In this document: one piece after another, positions 7,563-16,868 of the stretch | Position numbering within the stretch: position 1 is the stretch's first letter | How the letters are laid out: every line of letters begins with the position of its first letter | Assembly (NCBI RefSeq): GCF_029360775.1 | Contig: NZ_JARKMZ010000007.1 | Span: forward strand, 1 to 64,000 | Source of the DNA: Daejeonella sp. H1SJ63 | GTDB taxonomy: Bacteria > Bacteroidota > Bacteroidia > Sphingobacteriales > Sphingobacteriaceae | Reading direction: 5' to 3' | DNA: 64,000 nucleotides | Position numbers and translations under genes: made by a program | The notes under the pieces: model-generated | The model's database searches: none | What the model was told of the DNA's origin: nothing | Seen by the model: the letters and a program-made list of their open reading frames with translations, nothing else

Positions 7563-9059
7563 ATGATTTCGATCAGGCCCGGCTTTAAAGGTATTGGCAC
7601 TGCATTCAGGCTTTTAGCAAAACCTGCAGGATTTGCTATGCTATTAGTTATATCGCTGGTTTTTGCCTATGTGATCAAAAGTATGCAAATCAAAGGAGCT
7701 GCAATCATATTTGTTCTGATGATCGGGCCGCCAATAGCATTTGGAATCATTGCAAAACCCAGGTTCGGTATAACGGTTTTACTGATTGCCGCTTACCTGA
7801 TCATGTGGATTCTTCGAATGGATCTTATTAATTTCCCTTTAGGAACCATCATGGATGCGCTGCTTGCCCTTCTGATCGCAGGTCTGTTTATACAGCTAAA
7901 ATACAGACCAGACTGGTCATTCCTGAGCAGCCCGATCAGCATCATGATTATCATCTGGATTATCTATAATTTCATTCTTGTATTTAACCCTGTTGCTGAG
8001 TCTAAAATGGCCTGGCTGTACACTATCCGCAGTATGGCAATTGTCATGCTGACATATTTCGTGTTCAGCTATCATATTCGCGATATCAAATTTATCAGAC
8101 TGATTATTAAGCTCTGGCTGGGTTTAAGTCTTTTCGCCGCAGCATTTGGATTCAAACAACAATTCATAGGTTTCTTCGCTTATGAGGAAGCCTATCTCTA
8201 TTCTGATCCGCTGATCATGGATCTGCTTTTTATCAATGGTGTTTGGAGAAAGTTTTCTATATTTTCAGATCCCACAGCATTTTCATACAATATGATACTG
8301 AGCAGCCTGCTCTGCATCGGACTGATGTTCAGCCCGATATCCAATTTCAAAAAGTTCATCTTGGCTTGTATGACCATGTTTTTTCTAACCAATATGCTTT
8401 TCTCAGGAACCCGCAGTGCATACGTTTTGCTGCCTGCATCTATGATCATGTTAACAATACTTGTATTTAATAAAAAAATCCTGCTTGCCACCTCAGCTGC
8501 CGGTCTGATCATGGCTGTACTGATATTCATGCCTACCAGTAATCCGGCATTGTACCGTTTCCAATCAGCCTTCAAACCTTCTGATGATGCCTCCTTCAAC
8601 GTAAGGGCAAGAAATCAGAAAATGATACAGCCTTATATCCTGACTCATCCTATTGGAGGAGGATTAGGTTCAACAGGTGTTTGGGGAGCAAAATTTTCGC
8701 CGGGATCATTCCTTGCATCTTTCCCCCCCGACAGTGGTTATGTAAGGGTAGCTGTAGAAATGGGCTGGGTAGGATTATTTTTATTCTGTTTGCTGTTATT
8801 CATGATTCTTAAAACGGGAATCTCTAATTACTTTAAAATACTTGACCCGGAACTAAAGAGTTATTGCCTGGCTATGGTGCTGATGGTCTATGCTCTGACG
8901 ATAGGCAATTACCCACAGGAAGCAATTACTCAATACCCACTGAATGTTTATTTCTTTCTGGTCGCTGCATTAATCAATGCAACTTACCAGCTCGACAAGG
9001 AAAAAAGAAAACTTATAGCCGGTAATAATAATACCATTGGAGGCAGTATCAGACATTAA
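7563..9059 (+). CDS. O-antigen ligase/polymerase family membrane protein
   Basis: A 498-residue polytopic membrane protein with about ten to twelve predicted helices. A large periplasmic loop contains RARNQKMIQPYILTHPIGGGLG and a later SGYVRVAVEMGWVG, the pattern of the Wzy/WaaL O-antigen ligase family. It would polymerise lipid-linked repeat units or join a glycan to an acceptor. Polymerases and ligases cannot be separated by sequence. Its place among a co-polymerase and, further on, a flippase favours a Wzy-type polymerase. Confidence 0.85.
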   Translation: MISIRPGFKGIGTAFRLLAKPAGFAMLLVISLVFAYVIKSMQIKGAAIIFVLMIGPPIAFGIIAKPRFGITVLLIAAYLIMWILRMDLINFPLGTIMDALLALLIAGLFIQLKYRPDWSFLSSPISIMIIIWIIYNFILVFNPVAESKMAWLYTIRSMAIVMLTYFVFSYHIRDIKFIRLIIKLWLGLSLFAAAFGFKQQFIGFFAYEEAYLYSDPLIMDLLFINGVWRKFSIFSDPTAFSYNMILSSLLCIGLMFSPISNFKKFILACMTMFFLTNMLFSGTRSAYVLLPASMIMLTILVFNKKILLATSAAGLIMAVLIFMPTSNPALYRFQSAFKPSDDASFNVRARNQKMIQPYILTHPIGGGLGSTGVWGAKFSPGSFLASFPPDSGYVRVAVEMGWVGLFLFCLLLFMILKTGISNYFKILDPELKSYCLAMVLMVYALTIGNYPQEAITQYPLNVYFFLVAALINATYQLDKEKRKLIAGNNNTIGGSIRH

Positions 9060-9072
9060 TTAAATTTAGAAA

Positions 9073-10161
9073 ATGAATTCAGATTGGATCAGCATATTGA
9101 AATGCCCCATTAGCGGACAGGATCTTGAGGTTCTTGGATCAGATGAGATAATGGAAATCAACCGGGATGCAGACAGGGGGCAGCTCTGGCAGGTCAATGG
9201 ACAGCTCAGGGATAAAGGAATTGAAACAGGTCTTATCACTCTAAACCGTACCTATATCTATCCGGTCATTAATGGAATTGTAATTCTGCTGAAGGATCTG
9301 GCTTTAACCCGCTCAGTTGATTTTATCAATGAACTCCCGGTTGACAAAAACAAACAGCTGGTTCAGGACTTCTATAATCAGAAAGGTTGGTTTACTGATG
9401 AGGAAGGCAATTATGAAGATGCTGTTATTTATGAAGATCTGAGAGATGTGTCGAAAGAATATCTGAAAAAATGCCATAACCGTGTTGCCAGATATTTAAA
9501 TCCGAATGGACTTTATATGCTGGATGCTGCATCCGGGGCTTTACAGTTTGACGATTACCTGCAATACTCAGCCGGGTATAAATACCGGGTATGTGTCGAC
9601 TTCTCGTTTCAGGCTCTTTCTGAAGCCAGAAAAAAACTGGGCGACCGTGGAATATACATACTTGCAGATATGTGCAATATGCCATTTAAAGATAAGGTAA
9701 TGGACGGCTTTGTATCGCTGAACACAATATATCATATTCCCAAAGAGCAACAGGTATTAGCTATCCGTGAATTATACCGTCTGCTGGCAAACAAAGGGAA
9801 GGGAGTAGTAGTTTACGACTGGTATAAACACTCCCAATGGATGAATTTTTTCCTGCTGCCATTCAGAGCCTTTGTATTTCTAAAAAATCGTATACTGAGC
9901 CTTTCAGCAAAAATTTCTGGAGGAGAAGCCCCGAAGAAAAGGCTTTATTTTTATGCCCATACCTATAAATTTTTCTCAGAACAGCTTCCGCCTTTCAAAT
10001 TAGCTGTATGGAGAAGCCTGAGTGTACCTTTTATGCGATATTATATCCACTCTGGTTTGTTCGGGAAACAAATTCTGAACTGGGTATACAATAAGGAAGA
10101 AAAAGAACCCGGGCTTTGTGGACGGAAGGGTGAATATCCAATGTTTATTTTTGAAAAATAA
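9073..10161 (+). CDS. SAM-dependent methyltransferase with Trm112-like N-terminus
   Basis: Residues 1-90 resemble the small Trm112-like domain often found ahead of methyltransferases (ILKCPISGQDLEVL), here with only one clear cysteine. A class I methyltransferase fold follows, with motif I around MLDAASGAL, an acidic VCVDFS strand, and the NMPFKDKVMDGFVSLNTIYHI and RLLANKGKGVVVYDW blocks. The glycine-rich loop is unusual (LDAASG rather than LDxGxG). It lies within the exopolysaccharide operon and probably modifies a sugar or its carrier-linked intermediate. The substrate is unknown. Confidence 0.8.
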   Translation: MNSDWISILKCPISGQDLEVLGSDEIMEINRDADRGQLWQVNGQLRDKGIETGLITLNRTYIYPVINGIVILLKDLALTRSVDFINELPVDKNKQLVQDFYNQKGWFTDEEGNYEDAVIYEDLRDVSKEYLKKCHNRVARYLNPNGLYMLDAASGALQFDDYLQYSAGYKYRVCVDFSFQALSEARKKLGDRGIYILADMCNMPFKDKVMDGFVSLNTIYHIPKEQQVLAIRELYRLLANKGKGVVVYDWYKHSQWMNFFLLPFRAFVFLKNRILSLSAKISGGEAPKKRLYFYAHTYKFFSEQLPPFKLAVWRSLSVPFMRYYIHSGLFGKQILNWVYNKEEKEPGLCGRKGEYPMFIFEK

Positions 10162-10172
10162 AATCAGACGAC

Positions 10173-10796
10173 ATGTCAATTACCTCCATAATCCGCTCCA
10201 ATGACTCCCTGAAAAAGGCAGCACGCTGGGCTATGATTGCACCCAATCAATACCGGCCACGTTTATGGGTAAGAATGTTTCTGAACCCGCTGAAACATCA
10301 CAGAGGCAAGGGCTCCATCATCAGGCGAAGAACCAAGATGGATCTTTTTCCCTATAAAAAATTCTCTCTTGGAGATTATTCTGTCATCGAAGATTTTACT
10401 ACAATCAATAATGGTGTTGGCGATGTTTCGATCGGCAATCGTTCATTCATAGGTGTTTCCAATGTAATCATTGGACCCGTTGAAATTGCAGACCATGTGA
10501 TGACTGCACAAAATGTGGTCATCTCAGGAATGAACCACAGCTATGAGGATATTCACACACCCCCAACCATGCAAAAAGTGAGTACATCCCCGATCCGTAT
10601 TGCCGAAAATGTCTGGCTTGGTGCAAATTCAGTAATTACTGCCGGAGTAAGTATCGGCAGACATACCGTTGTTGGTGCGGGCAGTGTAGTTACCAAAGAT
10701 CTGCCAGAGTATTGTGTTGCTGCAGGTAATCCGGCAAAGATCATCAAACGCTATAATCAGGAAACCGGACTTTGGGAAAAGATTAAGAATTCATGA
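10173..10796 (+). CDS. Hexapeptide-repeat acyltransferase
   Basis: A left-handed beta-helix acyltransferase of the WcaF/maltose-acetyltransferase type. Imperfect hexapeptide repeats run from about residue 65 to 190 (VSIGNRSFIGVSNVIIG, VWLGANSVITAGVSIG, VVGAGSVVTKD). The probable catalytic histidine lies in GMNHSYED, and the family's closing block is AAGNPAKIIK. The expected reaction is O- or N-acetylation of a sugar with acetyl-CoA. The stop overlaps the next start as ATGA, so translation is probably coupled to the following glycosyltransferase. Confidence 0.88.
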   Translation: MSITSIIRSNDSLKKAARWAMIAPNQYRPRLWVRMFLNPLKHHRGKGSIIRRRTKMDLFPYKKFSLGDYSVIEDFTTINNGVGDVSIGNRSFIGVSNVIIGPVEIADHVMTAQNVVISGMNHSYEDIHTPPTMQKVSTSPIRIAENVWLGANSVITAGVSIGRHTVVGAGSVVTKDLPEYCVAAGNPAKIIKRYNQETGLWEKIKNS

Positions 10797-12004
10797 TCCT
10801 GAAGAACCAGCATATCTTTATTCTGGGAACCTCAAAATTTGACGGCCCTGATCAGTCCACCAGCTTCAACATTGCCAGAGAGCTGGCCAAAAACAATAAG
10901 GTTTATTATATTGATTATCCGATCACCTGGAAGGATTATGTACAACAATGGGGCAGTAAACAAATCCGATTCAGAAAGCGTTTTTTCTCTCCGTTTTCAG
11001 ATGGACTCATTCCCGGAGACATTGAGAATCTGAGTATCATTATCTGTCCTCCGGTGATGAGCATTAACTTTCTGCCCGAAGGTAAATTATACCGGGCTTT
11101 GCTGAAGATCAATGAGAAAATTATCAGAGACCGTATTAGCAGGGTGATCAAACTAAAGGGCATCTCTAATTTCATTTATATCAATTCATTCAATTTCCAT
11201 TATCCCCGGATTGCAGACGCCCTGAAACCAGCATTGAGCATTTACCATTGCGTAGATCCTATGATCATACCTTACGATATGAAACACGGGATTATATCTG
11301 AGAATGAACTGGTAGCCAAAAGCGATTTAGTGATCTGTACCAGCCGACAGCTTTATGAAGAAAAGAAGCGGCAGAACAGCAATACCTATTTTATTCCGAA
11401 TGCAGCAGACTTAATCCACAGTTCAAAAGCGCTAAGTGATGAGCTCGAAATACACCCTGTACTATCCTCTATTAAAAAGCCCCGTATAGGCTATACAGGT
11501 GCAATTGAAAGACGCTTTGACTTTGAACTTATACGCACTGTAGCAGAAGCAAACAAAGACAAGAGTTTTATTTTTGCCGGTCAGCTAATCCCCGAATTTG
11601 TACCGGAATGGTTCTTAAGAACTGAGAATATTTACTATATCGGAAGATTACCCTTTGAAGATATGCCTGCATTGATCAGGGGATTCGATGTGGCAATCAT
11701 CCCTTTTAAAAAGGACCGGGTAAGTAAAACCATTTTTCCTCTCAAGCTTTTTGAATATCTGGGTGCAGGTAAACCTGTGGTGGCAAGCAATTTCAATCCG
11801 GACCTGGAGGAATTTACTCATGGATTCGTTTCCTATTGCGATAGTGCAGAGGCTTTCAGCAATGCCATTGAAGACGCCTTAAGATCAGATGATCCGCACC
11901 TGAAACAGGCTATACTTACTATTGCAGCTGAAAATACATGGGAAAAACGCGGTCAGGAGATTGCTGAACTAATCTCAGCAGAACTTCAGAAAAAGCAGAA
12001 ATAG
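10793..12004 (+). CDS. GT4/TuaH-like glycosyltransferase
   Basis: A GT-B glycosyltransferase of 403 residues. The C-terminal nucleotide-sugar domain shows PRIGYTGAIERRFDFEL, IYYIGRLPFEDMPALI and IFPLKLFEYLGAGKPVVAS. The N-terminal half has the YIDYPITW, YHCVDPM and CTSRQLYEEK pattern seen in TuaH-type enzymes. It would transfer a sugar from a nucleotide donor onto the growing repeat unit. It is the last gene of the first + strand run: its stop codon directly abuts the convergent methyltransferase at 12005, leaving no space for a separate terminator. Confidence 0.85.
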   Translation: MILKNQHIFILGTSKFDGPDQSTSFNIARELAKNNKVYYIDYPITWKDYVQQWGSKQIRFRKRFFSPFSDGLIPGDIENLSIIICPPVMSINFLPEGKLYRALLKINEKIIRDRISRVIKLKGISNFIYINSFNFHYPRIADALKPALSIYHCVDPMIIPYDMKHGIISENELVAKSDLVICTSRQLYEEKKRQNSNTYFIPNAADLIHSSKALSDELEIHPVLSSIKKPRIGYTGAIERRFDFELIRTVAEANKDKSFIFAGQLIPEFVPEWFLRTENIYYIGRLPFEDMPALIRGFDVAIIPFKKDRVSKTIFPLKLFEYLGAGKPVVASNFNPDLEEFTHGFVSYCDSAEAFSNAIEDALRSDDPHLKQAILTIAAENTWEKRGQEIAELISAELQKKQK

Positions 12005-12742
12005 TCAGGATTTTACTTTCAGTATCTTACTCTTAAATACAGAACGGCATATATCCAGAAAAGCCGAGAAGCTGGAAGCCCCTTCACTGGCCAGCGACCG
12101 GTTAACAAAAAAACGTTTACAAGCTTCTTCTCCCCATGGTTTTGTAAAATAATCCATATAATAGGAACTGTCAGGATTAACCAGTACTTCGATATCATCT
12201 TTCCATTCCAGTTTCATTAAGGTAAGATCACCGTGCGTTTGCTGCATAATCTTAAAGCCTAATGAATGCTTGGGAAGAAACTCCTGAAAAACATAACCAA
12301 AATCCATGATAGGTTTAAAGCCGATGTACTCTTTATCATACATCACCACCTTATCATCTATCTCCTGCAATATCCAGCGATGAGATTCTTTCGGAATCAG
12401 GAACTCTCCGATAATATTGGGAGTTTCGAGATATCCGGAAGATGCAACCCTTGTTTGCTCCTTAAGAAAGCGAACCGGATCATTGACATGCTCCAGAACC
12501 TGAGCACATATTACATAATCAAATGATTTATCTTCAAAAGGAAGATCTTCTCCATCGGCGTTGATGAACTGCTGATGAGTAAGCACTTTGATATCACCGC
12601 TGCGATGATAATTAGATTCCACAAATTTATCCACGATGATATTGGCCCGGGGGTGTGGATTATGCCCTCCACCAATTTCCAGTACTTTATAATCTGCCTT
12701 TATAGACAAGTCAAATCTCGAATCTGGATTCCTTAATTTCAT
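12005..12742 (-). CDS. Class I SAM-dependent methyltransferase
   Basis: Motif I is VLEIGGGHNPH, followed by NIIVDKF and the EDLPFEDKSFDYVICAQVLEHVNDP block, typical of class I small-molecule methyltransferases. It ends exactly where the convergent glycosyltransferase on the other strand ends, with zero bases between the two stops. It follows the GT4 gene at 13979-12801 after 58 bases, and the two probably form a small minus-strand unit inside the polysaccharide locus. The substrate is unknown; a sugar or glycan terminus is the natural guess. Confidence 0.83.
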   Translation of the reverse strand: MKLRNPDSRFDLSIKADYKVLEIGGGHNPHPRANIIVDKFVESNYHRSGDIKVLTHQQFINADGEDLPFEDKSFDYVICAQVLEHVNDPVRFLKEQTRVASSGYLETPNIIGEFLIPKESHRWILQEIDDKVVMYDKEYIGFKPIMDFGYVFQEFLPKHSLGFKIMQQTHGDLTLMKLEWKDDIEVLVNPDSSYYMDYFTKPWGEEACKRFFVNRSLASEGASSFSAFLDICRSVFKSKILKVKS

Positions 12743-12800
12743 CAGTACTAAGATACTTAAAGCTATTGATTACACAAAAAACAGGAGTAGCCGGATGACA

Positions 12801-13979
12801 TCAGATTTTGCCTGCTGCTTTATAATAAAGCCGCAGTAATTGCGGACCAATCACAGCAGGATGAAACTCCTTTTCATAACAAAGCCTGGCATTCATGGCC
12901 ATCTTCCTGTACTCTTCATCCGGCAAGGCAATTACTGAAGCCATCGCTTCCGCAACTTCTTCATCAGTATTGACAACATAACCCGCACCATAAGCAGATA
13001 TCTTATCATGAGTTGGAACCTGAGAGGAGATAATAACAGGCTTACCGGCCGACAAAGCCTGGATTACACTCAGTCCGAAACCCTCAAATCTTGACAAATG
13101 AATATATGCGATTGACTCCGTAAGAATTCTGTTCCGCTCAACCTCCTCCACCCTCCCGCAAAGAATCACATCCCTGCCGGGAAGTAAATCATTTTCCATA
13201 CATATCCTGCGTCTTAACCGGTCTGAAGCCTCATCAGCAGGACCAACAATCTTAAACTGATATCCTTTTATATCCGGATTCAGATTTCTGAGCCTTGCAA
13301 AACCTCTCAATGCCCTGTCGATCCCCTTTTGGTAAATCTCTGAACGGCCTATAAAACAGAATACAGGTTTTATTACAGACATATCCTGGCTAAGCCCCAG
13401 ATCGCTCACCTGATTCGCAACAACTACAACTTCATTTTTACTGATTAAAGCAAGGCAGGGAAGGCACCGGGGTGTCAGCGCCTGAATCAATGCAGCATGA
13501 TCGAGTACATATTTATCAATTAACCTTACAAACAAATCTCTGTACCATCGTTTAAGAAGCGGACGTGTTGATCTGAACTCATTACAGTAAACATAAGAAT
13601 CATGGGGAGTGATCAGGTATGGAATTTTCATACTCATCAGAAGACGGGCCACCAGGAAATTCCTTACATTATAAATATGATTGAGGTGAAAGACCGAATT
13701 TTCAAAATCCTGAGCTTTCAACCAGAATTTGAACCCGGACGGCAGAGCATTTAAGGAAACATTCAGAGATCCGAAACGGTGAACAATTACCGGTCCCTCA
13801 GGAGCAGAAAAATGATACAGAGACCCTTTATCATTTACAAATTCCAGAAAGTGAAAATCAATGCTTTCTTTCAGCATATTCACATTCTGAAAGTTAAATT
13901 CTCCCAGCCCGTCTGCTGCACCCGGCCTGTAATGACCTAAAACATAAACCTTTAAATTATTTGCCATAGCAATACTCAA
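12801..13979 (-). CDS. GT4 family glycosyltransferase
   Basis: A GT-B retaining glycosyltransferase of the GT1/GT4 Pfam group. The C-terminal domain shows PVFCFIGRSEIYQKGIDRAL, VILCGRVEEVERNRILTESIAYIHLSRFEGFGLSVIQALS and AGKPVII. The EX7E donor motif ends in glutamine rather than glutamate (EGFGLSVIQ), a deviation worth noting. Two starts are possible: the first methionine, or M5 a few codons later, just before NNLKVYVLG. It diverges from the GT2 gene at 14185 across a 205-base AT-rich region that should contain promoters for both directions. Confidence 0.85.
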   Translation of the reverse strand: MSIAMANNLKVYVLGHYRPGAADGLGEFNFQNVNMLKESIDFHFLEFVNDKGSLYHFSAPEGPVIVHRFGSLNVSLNALPSGFKFWLKAQDFENSVFHLNHIYNVRNFLVARLLMSMKIPYLITPHDSYVYCNEFRSTRPLLKRWYRDLFVRLIDKYVLDHAALIQALTPRCLPCLALISKNEVVVVANQVSDLGLSQDMSVIKPVFCFIGRSEIYQKGIDRALRGFARLRNLNPDIKGYQFKIVGPADEASDRLRRRICMENDLLPGRDVILCGRVEEVERNRILTESIAYIHLSRFEGFGLSVIQALSAGKPVIISSQVPTHDKISAYGAGYVVNTDEEVAEAMASVIALPDEEYRKMAMNARLCYEKEFHPAVIGPQLLRLYYKAAGKI

Positions 13980-14184
13980 CAGCCTTGAGACAAATTAAAC
14001 TATTTTCAGGGCATTTCTATAGGATAACGAATGAGTTTTAATTCAATCAGTTTATAATTATATTTATAAGCTAAATAAAATCAGACAATCGATAATTAGT
14101 TTCTTATAAAGAAACCTAAAGATTAGTCCTATAATCAGCAAAACTTTTAACGCAACAACCGGAAACGATACCATAAATCGAAAA

Positions 14185-15045
14185 ATGAATTTTTTCAAGA
14201 ATCCAGACTGGTTAAGCCGGTTTCAGTATCCTTTTTCTGCATTTGAAGAAATACCTGATTATGTTTTCGATGAGATAAACCTGAAACTTGATCGTATTCA
14301 AAGCAAGGCTCCGCTTGTGAGCATTGTTATCGCAGCCTGGAATGAAGAAATGAACATTCTAAACTGTGTGGCCAGCCTTTCGGAAATAAAGACTTCTATC
14401 CCATTTGAGATTCTTGTTGTCAATAATAATTCAACAGATAAGACACAAAAAACACTTGACAAGCTTCACATCAGATCTCTGGTTGAAAAAGTGCAGGGGT
14501 GTGGTCCGGCCCGTCAGCTGGGGCAGGAGAATGCCCTGGGTAAATATATTCTGATGGGTGATGCTGATTGTCTTTATCCGGACTGCTGGATTGATGAAAT
14601 GATCAAAGTATTGAAGCAGCCGGGAGTAGTTTGTGTATACGGTCGTTATTCCTTCATTAGTGGCCCCGGATTTCCCCGGTGGAAGCTCAGCATATTTGAA
14701 CTGATGAAAGACATTATCGCTGAATTCAGACATGTTAATCGTCCTTACTTTAATGCCTATGGAATGAGTATGGCTTATTTAAAAGAACCGGGGCTCAAAG
14801 TTGGCTTCATCAAAGTTAACCGCAGAGGGGAAGACGGACAGTTATGTCTGGATCTGATGCAATACGGAAAAATTAAACAGGTTAAGAAAAACAGGGCCAG
14901 AATATGGACGGGTACCCGTACACTTGAACTTGATGGAAGTATATCCGGAGCTCTTTTCATCCGCCTGTTCAAAGAACTCAGGCGCTTTTTTTATAATTTA
15001 CATTCCAGATTACCTGAAAAAAAGAATGCTGAAAAAAAATCCTGA
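14185..15045 (+). CDS. GT2 family glycosyltransferase
   Basis: An inverting GT-A enzyme. The nucleotide-binding start is PLVSIVIAAWNEEMNILNC, with FEILVVNNNSTDKT next, and the metal-binding motif is GDADCLYPD. The catalytic-base region is probably NRRGEDGQLCLDLMQYG. It is 286 residues with no confident membrane helix. It opens the second + strand run of the polysaccharide locus and is followed 11 bases later by the fused glycosyltransferase. Donor and acceptor are unknown. Confidence 0.87.
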   Translation: MNFFKNPDWLSRFQYPFSAFEEIPDYVFDEINLKLDRIQSKAPLVSIVIAAWNEEMNILNCVASLSEIKTSIPFEILVVNNNSTDKTQKTLDKLHIRSLVEKVQGCGPARQLGQENALGKYILMGDADCLYPDCWIDEMIKVLKQPGVVCVYGRYSFISGPGFPRWKLSIFELMKDIIAEFRHVNRPYFNAYGMSMAYLKEPGLKVGFIKVNRRGEDGQLCLDLMQYGKIKQVKKNRARIWTGTRTLELDGSISGALFIRLFKELRRFFYNLHSRLPEKKNAEKKS

Positions 15046-15056
15046 CAATACCGGCT

Positions 15057-16868
15057 ATGACAATACCCTATTTCTTTAAAGACGTTTGCTTACTGATTAC
15101 CCATTATAACAGAAGCAATTCACTTGAACGCCTTTTAAGAGCATGTAAAAAGCTAAGTTACAGTTTCGGGGAAATTGTGGTTTCTGATGATGGCAGCCAG
15201 GCGGAACATCTGAACTCAGTCAGAAAGCTTCAAAATGAATATCATTTTAAACTGATTACCACCCCTTCAAATAAGGGTCTTGGAAATAATATCAACAAGG
15301 GACAGGCAGCAGTTACCTGTCCATTTACGCTTTATGTTCAGGAAGATTTTGTTCCATTACCGGCCTTCGGCGATCATTTCAAAGATGCTTTGGAGATCAT
15401 GCAAAAGCACAAAGATCTGGACATCATCCGTTTTTATGCTTATATCAGATACCCGCATCTGAAAGCCTTTGACCGGGGCTTTTCAGAAATGGTTTATAAA
15501 CCCTGGTCGCTTCAATACCTGAAGATTTATTACTACAGTGATCACCCGCATTTACGACGTTCGAATTTCATAGAAAAATTTGGAGAATATACAGAGCAAG
15601 TAAGCGTTGACCGTTCTGAATACCGAATGTGCGTTTCATTTATACAGCAACGCGGCAAAGGCTTATTCTTCAATGATTATCAAAGTCTCTTTCAGCAGAT
15701 TAATCCAGAACACGAACCAAGCACTACGTTCAGGAATAAACTTACGCTAAGCGAAAATAAGCTTATAAGCTTTATCCGTGATATTTACCGGCAATTCCGC
15801 TATAATTATGACCTTAGGTTTCTGAGAGTTAATCATGGCTTTGCTATTAAATCAGATATTGCTAAACTGAGGCAAAAAAACAATGCCTTCATAGACCTTT
15901 CAAAGGCTGTAATTAATAAATTTCTCAGCGCCTGGGTAAAGCTGAGATACCCGGGAACAGCCAGAGAATATGCACAATTCTATAAAGACACCTATTACTG
16001 CCGTCTGGTACAGCTGAAATATCTGTTCAGCGATTATATATTCAGAAAGAAATACAAACAAATCTCATTCAGTGGTGAATTTGCCCCTGAGTTGCAGTTT
16101 GTTCTGCCATTTGCTTACTGGCATTATCAGAACGGAACTTTGGATAAGACCATCTCCTCTAAATTTACCCGGGAGCTATACTTTTTCTCTCCAAACCACG
16201 AGGAAAATTTTGATGAACGTTCCAATGAAGGGAACTACAATTTTGAGATACCCCGAATCCTGTACAGCCATGATTACGATATGAATAAATGGGCACAGGT
16301 TCCCATGAAAGAAACATACAGGAATAATATCTATGTTTATAATAAACCGATTCTGGTTATCGCTAACAGATATAATATGGAATGGGATGATGCTCCGGTC
16401 AGCTTTTTTAGTATTCCGGTACTGGATACCATGATCAAAAAACTAAAAAATAAATTTACCATTATCTACAACCGGCCCAGACCACAGAACATTGCAAATG
16501 ATGATAGTATAATCTACGATCTTCACGAATTTGAATGGATTAGGAATGAGCATCCGGACGTGATCCTTATGGAAGATCTTTTTAAAGAAAATAAGGTAAA
16601 GGCAAATAACTTTAATCATCTTCAATTGATGGTTTATGCCAATGCTTCGCATTTTATCTCAACACATGGAGGAACCGGTACACTGGCCAGCTACTTCGGC
16701 GGAATTAATATTATCCTCTCGAAAAAAGGTCCCGAGCACCATTTCAAATGCTATACCAGGTTATATCCCAAATTATCGGGAGCAGCTGTTTATCATGCCA
16801 TAACCGATGAACAGCTGGTAGAACTAATTGACCATCACCTTTTGAGAGGCAAATATTCCCCTGAATAA
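15057..16868 (+). CDS. Two-domain glycosyltransferase (GT2 plus C-terminal GT-B-like domain)
   Basis: Residues 1-220 form a GT2 domain (CLLITHYNRSNSLERLL, IVVSDDGSQ, LITTPSNKGLGNNINKG, YVQEDF). The remaining 380 residues are unlike a plain GT2 enzyme. From about residue 400 there is a fold-like block with KPILVIANRYN, FTIIYNRP and ISTHGGTGTLASYFGG (S535 to G541), reminiscent of nucleotide-sugar-binding halves of GT-B or GT61-like enzymes. The protein may therefore add two sugars. The C-terminal assignment is an inference from motif look only. The gene runs straight into the flippase gene with no spacer. Confidence 0.75.
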   Translation: MTIPYFFKDVCLLITHYNRSNSLERLLRACKKLSYSFGEIVVSDDGSQAEHLNSVRKLQNEYHFKLITTPSNKGLGNNINKGQAAVTCPFTLYVQEDFVPLPAFGDHFKDALEIMQKHKDLDIIRFYAYIRYPHLKAFDRGFSEMVYKPWSLQYLKIYYYSDHPHLRRSNFIEKFGEYTEQVSVDRSEYRMCVSFIQQRGKGLFFNDYQSLFQQINPEHEPSTTFRNKLTLSENKLISFIRDIYRQFRYNYDLRFLRVNHGFAIKSDIAKLRQKNNAFIDLSKAVINKFLSAWVKLRYPGTAREYAQFYKDTYYCRLVQLKYLFSDYIFRKKYKQISFSGEFAPELQFVLPFAYWHYQNGTLDKTISSKFTRELYFFSPNHEENFDERSNEGNYNFEIPRILYSHDYDMNKWAQVPMKETYRNNIYVYNKPILVIANRYNMEWDDAPVSFFSIPVLDTMIKKLKNKFTIIYNRPRPQNIANDDSIIYDLHEFEWIRNEHPDVILMEDLFKENKVKANNFNHLQLMVYANASHFISTHGGTGTLASYFGGINIILSKKGPEHHFKCYTRLYPKLSGAAVYHAITDEQLVELIDHHLLRGKYSPE

